Position numbers and translations under genes: made by a program. A stretch of 27,999 nt of DNA, from the NCBI GenBank assembly GCA_045634085.1, contig JAZQZM010000035.1, forward strand, positions 1 to 27,999, in the 5' to 3' direction. Positions within the stretch are counted from its first letter, which is position 1. The number at the start of each line of letters is the position of its first letter. Below are positions 22,640 through 27,999 of this stretch, in pieces. Under the pieces are notes generated by a model. That model was given only the letters and a program-made list of their open reading frames with translations. It did no database searches and was not told the origin of the DNA. The stretch comes from HGM04593 sp045634085. GTDB taxonomy: Bacteria > Bacteroidota > Bacteroidia > Bacteroidales > Bacteroidaceae.

Positions 22640-25162
22640 ATGATATACCCTCAAGATTTTGAATCGAGAATAGAATTTGATGCAGTACGTCGCATGCTCA
22701 AGGAGCAATGTCTTTGCCAACTTGGAAAAGAACGTGTCGACGACATGCAGTTCCTTACCGATTTTACAGCAGTGGATACCCGCCTTAACGAGGTTGTGGA
22801 GTTTGTGCGCATTATGCAGGTTGAGGATGGTTTTCCATCGGACTTCTATTTTGATGTGCGTGAACCGCTTCAGCGTATACGCATCGAGGGTATGTACATG
22901 GGTGCCGAGGAACTTTTTGCCCTTCGCCGTTCGCTTGATACGATAGGGCGCATCCTTTCGTTGCTACGCAAGCAGAGTGGCGACTCGGCCGATGGTGATG
23001 ACAGACCTCTTTACCCGTCGTTGCGTGCCCTTGCCGGTGATGTTGAGGCATTTCCTCTCATTATCCGCAATATCGATTCCATTATTGATAAGTTCGGTTC
23101 GGTGAAGGACAGCGCTTCGCCGACCCTTGCCCGTATACGTGGCGAGCTGTCGCGTACATCGGGCAGCATATCGCGCACCCTGAACTCCATTCTGCGCCGT
23201 GCACAGGCCGAAGGACTTGTTGAGAAGGACGCCTCGCCCACAATGCGTGACGGCCGTCTGGTGATTCCTGTTGCTCCGGCCCTCAAACGCAAGATGGGCG
23301 GTATTGTACACGACGAGTCGGCAAGTGGCAAGACCGTGTTCATTGAACCGGCCGAGGTTGTAGAGGCGAACAACCGCATACGCGAACTCGAGGCCGAGGA
23401 GAAGCGCGAGGTAATCATTATACTCACAGCCTTTTCGGCGGAATTGCGCCCACAAGTGCCGGCATTGCTGCAGGCTTATGACTTCCTGGGCGAAATGGAT
23501 TTCATACGTGCAAAAGCCGAGGTCGCAGTACGCATGAATGCTCTGAAACCTTCGTTGGAAAACCGCCCCATGATAGACTGGGGTGCGTCATATCATCCGT
23601 TGCTCGAATTCTCGTTGCGCAAGCATGGACGCAAGATGTCGCCGCTTGACATTGAACTTGACGGCGAACGCCGCATACTGCTCATATCGGGTCCTAATGC
23701 CGGCGGAAAATCGGTGTGTCTGAAGACTGCCGGGCTTCTGCAGTACATGCTCCAGTGCGGAATGTTAATTCCTGTGCACGAACGCAGCCGTGCCGGTCTT
23801 TTTGACAGTCTCTTCATTGATATCGGCGACCAGCAGAGCATTGAGGATGACCTGAGTACATATTCAAGCCACCTGCTCAACATGAAGCACACCCTGCGCA
23901 ACTGCAACGACAGGTCACTCATTCTCATCGATGAGTTCGGTGGCGGAACCGAACCTCTTATCGGTGCTGCCATTGCCGAGGCGCTGCTCAAGCGTTTGAA
24001 CGAACGCGGGGCGTACGGTATAATCACCACGCACTACCAGAACCTGAAACATTTTGCCGATTCTACACCCGGCATTGTCAATGGAGCAATGCTCTATGAC
24101 CGTGGCGAGATGCGTCCGCTGTTTCAGTTGCAGATAGGTAATCCGGGCAGTTCATTTGCCGTGGAGATTGCGCGCAAGATCGGTCTGCCCGAGGAGGTCA
24201 TCGCCGACGCCTCGCAGATTGTGGGCAGCGACTACATACAGAGTGACAAATATCTGCAGGACATTGTGCGCGACAAGCGCTATTGGGAGAGCAAGCGCAA
24301 GACTGTGCATCAGAAGGAGAAGGAACTCGATGAAATCCTTGGCAAGGTGCAGGAACAAGGCGATGAACTCAAGAAGAGCCGCAAGCAGATTCTAAAGGAG
24401 GCACGTGAGGAGGCTGAACGCATGCTGCGAGAGGCCAATGCAAAGATAGAGAATACGATACGTGCCATTGTCGAGGCCAAGGCCGAGAAGGAACGCACTC
24501 GCCAAGCGCGTCAGGAACTTACAGACTTCAGCAAGCAGCTTGAGCAGCTTGCAAGGGAGAAACAGCAGATGCAGACCGACCGTGAAATGGCAAAGATTAT
24601 TGCACGTCAGGAACGAAAGAAGAACGGCAAGAAGGATAAAGTCGGAGCACAGGCCAATGGCGGCATGGAAGCACAGCCGGTGAAGAAACCTGAGTTGCCG
24701 AAAATAGAACCTGGCATGCATGTGCGCCTTGATGGGCAGCAGACTGTGGGCGAGGTGCTTGAGGTAAAGAAGAACAATGCGGTAGTGCGTTTCGGCGCAT
24801 TGAAGTCGACCGTACCAGTTGTCCGTCTGCAGCCGTGCGACGCACCAAAGGCCGAGGTACGCAAGGTGTCGTTCCTCACCAGTGAAACCCAGGAACAACT
24901 GCACCAGAAAAGGCTTAACTTCAAGTCGGACATCGATATCCGCGGCATGCGTGGCGAGGAGGCTGTACAGGCTGTAGGCTATTTCCTTGATGACGCGGTG
25001 GTGTGCAATGTACATAGCCTGCGAGTGCTGCATGGAACAGGTAACGGTATACTGCGTACTCTTGTAAGGCAGTATCTCAGTACTGTGCCATTCGTAAAGG
25101 GATTCCGCGACGAACATGTGCAGTTCGGTGGCGCGGGTATAACCATAATTGACCTGGAATAA
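22640..25162 (+). CDS. mutS2: MutS2-family ATPase with Smr domain
   Basis: An 840-residue MutS2 protein, lacking the mismatch-recognition domain of MutS. The N-terminal core (about 1-300) carries the clamp helices. The ATPase follows with Walker A GPNAGGKSV at 351, DIGDQQSIEDDLSTYSSHL, Walker B LILIDEFGGGTEP at 427, and ITTHYQNLK. Residues about 515-660 are a charged, probably coiled-coil stretch rich in Glu, Lys and Gln. A KOW-like beta segment (PGMHVRLDGQQTVGEVLEV) precedes the C-terminal Smr endonuclease domain (DIRGMRGEEA and LHGTGNGILR). Members suppress homologous recombination in some bacteria and split collided ribosomes in others; which applies here cannot be read from sequence. It appears to be a single-gene unit, divergent from GH31. 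Confidence 0.95.
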   Translation: MIYPQDFESRIEFDAVRRMLKEQCLCQLGKERVDDMQFLTDFTAVDTRLNEVVEFVRIMQVEDGFPSDFYFDVREPLQRIRIEGMYMGAEELFALRRSLDTIGRILSLLRKQSGDSADGDDRPLYPSLRALAGDVEAFPLIIRNIDSIIDKFGSVKDSASPTLARIRGELSRTSGSISRTLNSILRRAQAEGLVEKDASPTMRDGRLVIPVAPALKRKMGGIVHDESASGKTVFIEPAEVVEANNRIRELEAEEKREVIIILTAFSAELRPQVPALLQAYDFLGEMDFIRAKAEVAVRMNALKPSLENRPMIDWGASYHPLLEFSLRKHGRKMSPLDIELDGERRILLISGPNAGGKSVCLKTAGLLQYMLQCGMLIPVHERSRAGLFDSLFIDIGDQQSIEDDLSTYSSHLLNMKHTLRNCNDRSLILIDEFGGGTEPLIGAAIAEALLKRLNERGAYGIITTHYQNLKHFADSTPGIVNGAMLYDRGEMRPLFQLQIGNPGSSFAVEIARKIGLPEEVIADASQIVGSDYIQSDKYLQDIVRDKRYWESKRKTVHQKEKELDEILGKVQEQGDELKKSRKQILKEAREEAERMLREANAKIENTIRAIVEAKAEKERTRQARQELTDFSKQLEQLAREKQQMQTDREMAKIIARQERKKNGKKDKVGAQANGGMEAQPVKKPELPKIEPGMHVRLDGQQTVGEVLEVKKNNAVVRFGALKSTVPVVRLQPCDAPKAEVRKVSFLTSETQEQLHQKRLNFKSDIDIRGMRGEEAVQAVGYFLDDAVVCNVHSLRVLHGTGNGILRTLVRQYLSTVPFVKGFRDEHVQFGGAGITIIDLE

Positions 25163-25237
25163 CGAACGGAAAGGTCTGAACTGAAAGCGAATTTTCTGTT
25201 TATGTTATTCTGGCTTTCTGCCAAAATGTCACTCCTG

Positions 25238-25269
25238 TTTTGCCACGGTGAAAATATTGTGTATTTTTG
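25238..25269 (+). promoter_or_regulatory. groESL promoter, Bacteroidetes type
   Basis: TTTTG at 25238-25242, a 19-nt spacer, then TATTTTTG at 25262-25269. This fits the Bacteroidetes housekeeping promoter pattern (TTTG, 19-21 nt, TAnnTTTG) exactly. Transcription would start near 25276, giving a leader of about 96 nt before groES. No CIRCE operator was seen. Confidence 0.75.
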
Positions 25270-25281
25270 TCGTAATTTGCA

Positions 25282-25301
25282 GTGCCGAACTTTTTTGGCA
25301 C
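25282..25301 (+). promoter_or_regulatory. Leader hairpin upstream of groES
   Basis: GTGCCGAA and TTTGGCAC-type arms form a stem of about 8 bp (one wobble) with a 4-nt loop, just after the predicted transcription start. It might stabilise the leader or respond to temperature; that is only inferred from its place. Confidence 0.35.
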
Positions 25302-25371
25302 GATTTTGGTTATGATAATTCTGTACGACCTTAATTATCGCATACAACGTAATAACAAAAAATAATAGACT

Positions 25372-25644
25372 ATGAACATTAAACCATTGGCAGACAGAGT
25401 GCTCATTTTGCCTCAGCCTGCAGAAGAGAAGACAATCGGCGGTATCATCATTCCCGATACAGCCAAGGAAAAACCACTTCAGGGAAAAGTTGTTGCTGTG
25501 GGCAATGGCACAAAGGAAGAGGAGATGATAATTGCTGTAGGCGACCATGTACTCTATGGCAAGTATGCCGGAACTGAACTTGAGTTTGAAGGCGAGAAGT
25601 ATCTGATTATGCGTCAGAGTGACGTTCTTGCAATTTTAGGATAA
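25372..25644 (+). CDS. groES: Co-chaperonin GroES
   Basis: A 90-residue GroES, the lid of the GroEL folding chamber, of normal length. Signatures: MNIKPLADRVLILP at the start, the mobile loop EEKTIGGIIIPDTAKEKP that docks on GroEL, GKVVAVGNG, DHVLYGKYAGTELEFEGEKY and the C-terminal MRQSDVLAILG. It is followed by groEL after 93 bp and preceded by a good Bacteroidetes promoter, so the two form the usual operon. Confidence 0.97.
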   Translation: MNIKPLADRVLILPQPAEEKTIGGIIIPDTAKEKPLQGKVVAVGNGTKEEEMIIAVGDHVLYGKYAGTELEFEGEKYLIMRQSDVLAILG

Positions 25645-25663
25645 TTAATAATATAGAGTTTTA

Positions 25664-25702
25664 GTCTCCCCTCCGTCGGCAAGCCGATAGGGCGAGGGGG
25701 AC
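25664..25702 (+). promoter_or_regulatory. GC-rich hairpin between groES and groEL
   Basis: Inverted repeat with inner stem TCGGC-AA-GCCGA and outer arms GTCTCCCCTC / GAGGGGGAC separated by small bulges. It is much more GC-rich than its surroundings and has no U-tract, so it is more likely an RNA processing or stability element, a partial attenuator, or an inserted small repeat than a full terminator. Confidence 0.5.
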
Positions 25703-25737
25703 GATGCTGATATTTACAGATAAAATATTAAACAGAT

Positions 25738-27375
25738 ATGGCAAAGGAAATTTTGTTCAATATGGATGCTCGTGACCAGCTCAAGAAGGGTGTTGACGAG
25801 CTTGCAAATGCAGTGAAGGTGACACTTGGTCCTAAGGGTCGCAACGTGATTATAGAGAAGAAGTTCGGTGCTCCCCACATCACCAAGGATGGCGTATCGG
25901 TGGCAAAGGAGATTGAACTTGCCGATGCATACATGAACACTGGTGCCCAGTTGGTTAAGTCGGTTGCTTCTAAGACCAACGACGATGCCGGCGACGGTAC
26001 AACTACAGCAACATTGCTTGCACAGGCAATCATTACTGAGGGTCTGCGCAACGTTACCGCTGGTGCCAATCCAATGGACCTCAAGCGCGGTATCGACAAG
26101 GCTGTGACCAAGGTTGTGGAGTCTATCAAGGCTCAGAGTGAGGTAGTAGGCGATGACTATGACAAGATTGAGCAGGTTGCGTCAATCTCGGCAAACAACG
26201 ACGCTGAAATCGGTAAACTCATTGCCGATGCTATGCGCAAGGTGTCAAAGGACGGTGTCATCACAATTGAGGAGGCAAAGAGCCGCGACACCACAATAGG
26301 TGTTGTTGAGGGTATGCAGTTCGACCGCGGTTATCTCTCGGCTTACTTCATAACCGATACCGAGAAGATGGAGTGCGAGATGGAGAATCCTTTCGTGCTC
26401 ATCTATGACAAGAAAATTACAAACCTCAAGGATGTGCTCCCCATTCTTGAGCCTGCAGTACAGACAGGCCGTCCTCTGCTCATCATTGCCGAGGATGTTG
26501 AGAGTGAGGCTCTTACCACCCTTGTGGTAAACCGTCTGCGCACTCAGTTGAAGATATGCGCAGTAAAGGCTCCTGGTTTTGGTGACCGTCGCAAGGATAT
26601 GCTCGAGGATATCGCAGTGCTCACCGGTGGTATCGTTATCAGCGAGGAGAAGGGTATCAAACTTGAGCAGGCTACTCTTGAGATGCTCGGTACCTGTGGC
26701 AAGATTACTGTAAGCAAGGACAATACCACAATTGTTGACGGTAACGGCGACAAGGAGGCAATTGCCCAGCGTGTGGCTCAAATCAAGGCTCAAATTGCTT
26801 CAACCAAGAGTGAGTATGACAAGGAGAAACTTCAGGAACGTCTTGGCAAGCTCGCCGGCGGTGTTGCCGTACTTTATGTAGGTGCAGCTTCTGAGGTTGA
26901 GATGAAGGAGAAGAAGGACCGCGTTGACGATGCACTCTGCGCTACACGCGCTGCCATTGAGGAGGGTATTGTTCCCGGTGGTGGTGTCGCATACATCCGT
27001 GCAATCGACTGTCTTGAGGGTCTTGAGGCTGCAAACAGCGATGAGAAGACAGGTGTCGCTATCGTAAAGCGCGCCATTGAAGAGCCTCTGCGCCAGATTG
27101 TTGCCAACGCAGGCAAGGAGGGTGCAGTTGTTGTACAGAAGGTTCGCGAGGGTAAAGGTGACTTCGGTTACAATGCCCGCACCGAGGTATATGAGAACCT
27201 CTTTGCTGCCGGTGTTGTTGACCCAGCTAAGGTTACACGCGTGGCTCTTGAGAACGCCGCTTCAATTGCAGGCATGTTCCTCACTACAGAGTGCGTGATT
27301 GTAGAGAAAAAGGAGGATAAACCAGAGATGCCTATGGGTGCTCCAGGTATGGGTGGCATGGGCGGCATGATGTAA
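25738..27375 (+). CDS. groEL: Chaperonin GroEL (Hsp60)
   Basis: A 545-residue GroEL, the ATP-driven double-ring chaperonin, of normal length. Visible: AKEILFNMDARDQLKKGV at the start, LGPKGRNVIIEK, the ATP-site stretch NDDAGDGTTTATLLAQAI with its catalytic Asp, IEEAKSRDTTIGVVEGMQFD, the apical PLLIIAEDVE, AVKAPGFGDRRKDML, VPGGGVAYIR, and the C-terminal GMGGMM repeat tail. Shares the groES promoter and ends at a very strong terminator. Codon use is the most regular in the window, as expected for a highly expressed gene. Confidence 0.98.
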   Translation: MAKEILFNMDARDQLKKGVDELANAVKVTLGPKGRNVIIEKKFGAPHITKDGVSVAKEIELADAYMNTGAQLVKSVASKTNDDAGDGTTTATLLAQAIITEGLRNVTAGANPMDLKRGIDKAVTKVVESIKAQSEVVGDDYDKIEQVASISANNDAEIGKLIADAMRKVSKDGVITIEEAKSRDTTIGVVEGMQFDRGYLSAYFITDTEKMECEMENPFVLIYDKKITNLKDVLPILEPAVQTGRPLLIIAEDVESEALTTLVVNRLRTQLKICAVKAPGFGDRRKDMLEDIAVLTGGIVISEEKGIKLEQATLEMLGTCGKITVSKDNTTIVDGNGDKEAIAQRVAQIKAQIASTKSEYDKEKLQERLGKLAGGVAVLYVGAASEVEMKEKKDRVDDALCATRAAIEEGIVPGGGVAYIRAIDCLEGLEAANSDEKTGVAIVKRAIEEPLRQIVANAGKEGAVVVQKVREGKGDFGYNARTEVYENLFAAGVVDPAKVTRVALENAASIAGMFLTTECVIVEKKEDKPEMPMGAPGMGGMGGMM

Positions 27376-27384
27376 TATCCGCAA

Positions 27385-27434
27385 ATATAAAGCAAAAAAG
27401 TGACGTGCATGCACGTCACTTTTTTGCTTTATAT
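27385..27434 (+). terminator. Terminator of groESL: perfect 50-bp palindrome
   Basis: A perfect palindrome with 25-bp arms centred between 27409 and 27410 (core GTGACGTGCATGCACGTCAC flanked by A-tract and T-tract). It starts 10 bp after the groEL stop codon. The TTTTTTGCTTTATAT side provides the U-tract on the plus strand; by symmetry it works in both directions. Confidence 0.9.
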
Positions 27435-27454
27435 ATAATTAATTCCTATATTCG
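27421..27454 (+). promoter_or_regulatory. Candidate promoter for the small lipoprotein gene
   Basis: TTTTTG at 27421-27426, a 20-nt spacer, then TATATTCG at 27447-27454, a near match to the Bacteroidetes pattern. The -33 element lies within the right arm of the groEL terminator. The leader would be only about 16 nt. Confidence 0.35.
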
Positions 27455-27476
27455 TGCTGTAAAAACTTTTTGAAAG

Positions 27477-27860
27477 ATGGAACGGATATTAAGGAATACC
27501 ATGATGGCTGTCGTGGTGCTTATGACTTTGGGTCTTGTATCGTGTGACAAGGAGGACTGGAGGCTGGAACAGGAAATCGTTGGTGCCTGGAGCTGGTATT
27601 ATGAGGACAGGGAACTCTACGAGGAGGTTACGTACAACTTTACTCCCGACGGCAAGTGGGTTTATGTATACATTTATGAGGATGTATATGGCCGCTACAA
27701 TTCCGAGGTCGATGCCGGCAACTATGCAATAGCAATGGGGCAGTTGAATATGTATTCAAGTTTCTATGGCGATACCTACCGCTACGACATCGATATCCAT
27801 GGCAACAGGATGTATCTATGGGACGGTAAATATGAAATAGAACTAAGAAGGATAAGATAA
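27477..27860 (+). CDS. Small Tyr-rich lipoprotein with lipocalin-like pattern
   Basis: A 127-residue predicted lipoprotein. The N-terminal hydrophobic segment (MMAVVVLMTLGLVSC) ends in a lipobox-like LVSC, with Cys23 as the lipidation site followed by DKEDW. The mature part begins EIVGAWSWYYEDRE and continues with alternating aromatic strands (YNFTPDGKWVYVYIYE, GNYAIAMGQL, YRYDIDIHGNRMYLW, KYEIELRRI). G-W at the start plus F-DGKW strands are typical of the small lipocalin-like lipoproteins of Bacteroidetes; no specific ligand or role can be named. It is unusually rich in Tyr. It is separated from groEL by a strong terminator and followed by repeat copy 3. Confidence 0.8.
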   Translation: MERILRNTMMAVVVLMTLGLVSCDKEDWRLEQEIVGAWSWYYEDRELYEEVTYNFTPDGKWVYVYIYEDVYGRYNSEVDAGNYAIAMGQLNMYSSFYGDTYRYDIDIHGNRMYLWDGKYEIELRRIR

Positions 27861-27887
27861 AGGGTATTTGTTCTGAATAAAGAGGCC

Positions 27888-27999
27888 GACTAAAAAGGTT
27901 CTTTTGTTGTTGTGCTCGCCCTCAAAATGCTCATTTACGCTTAGTAAATTAACCCACTAAGTGGCTTTTCCTCCTCGTAGCTCGGCATAGAATGCGGGC
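27888..27999 (+). repeat. Interspersed repeat, copy 3: left half fused to different sequence, cut by the window edge
   Basis: Positions 27888-27948 match the left half of copy 1 over 61 bp with two differences (GGCTCT/GGTTCT and CTTG/CTCG), ending at the central GTAAA. After that the sequence is different: TTAACCCACTAAGTGG, which contains its own short inverted repeat (CCAC-TAA-GTGG), and then no visible mirrored arm before the window ends. It begins 28 bp past the lipoprotein stop codon. Confidence 0.65.

Noticed and set aside
22437..22640. N-terminal extension of the GH31 protein to ATG 22640
   Set aside because: It would cover the divergent spacer and touch the mutS2 start, and would bury the signal peptide at residue 69. 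The ATG at 22436 fits.
25163..25371. CIRCE heat-shock operator upstream of groES
   Set aside because: No TTAGCACTC-N9-GAGTGCTAA match is present; only the Bacteroidetes promoter and a short leader hairpin are seen.

Overview
The window looks like a chromosomal segment of a gut-type Bacteroidales species, probably Prevotellaceae or Bacteroidaceae. The evidence is multi-domain secreted glycoside hydrolases with Bacteroidetes-style C-terminal tails, a Bacteroidetes-type promoter (TTTG, 19 nt spacer, TATTTTTG) in front of groES, A/T-rich translation starts without strong Shine-Dalgarno sequences, and a secreted protein of the MG2/TonB-plug-like kind at the left edge. The genus cannot be fixed from sequence alone.

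Layout: positions 1-22436 are read almost entirely on the minus strand. From the left edge they hold a truncated secreted protein, a very large GH20 + GH33 (hexosaminidase + sialidase) protein, a GH2 beta-galactosidase with N-terminal trefoil-like modules, a small CD225/dispanin membrane protein, a umuC-umuD pair preceded by a secreted alpha/beta hydrolase, a D-Ala-D-Ala ligase / membrane MurF-like ligase / alpha/beta hydrolase cluster, a small secreted protein, and a GH31 enzyme with dockerin-like and cohesin-like modules. The direction switches at 22437-22639. The right part, on the plus strand, holds mutS2, groES-groEL and a small lipoprotein.

Functional reading: sialidase, hexosaminidase, beta-galactosidase and a GH31 enzyme resembling the alpha-N-acetylgalactosaminidase branch could together dismantle sialylated host O-glycans, although they are not organised as one SusC/SusD locus here. 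The envelope genes (hydrolase-MurF-like-Ddl) form a tight cluster for dipeptide synthesis and ligation to a nucleotide-linked precursor. UmuD/UmuC, MutS2 and GroESL belong to DNA-damage tolerance, recombination/ribosome quality control and protein folding.

Non-coding structure: three same-orientation copies of an imperfect palindromic repeat of about 120 bp (one chimeric or cut by the window edge) lie just 3' of genes. Two copies keep their self-pairing while the arm sequences differ. Strong hairpins follow the GH2 gene and groEL, and a hairpin sits between groES and groEL. No IS element, tRNA, rRNA or CRISPR array was seen.
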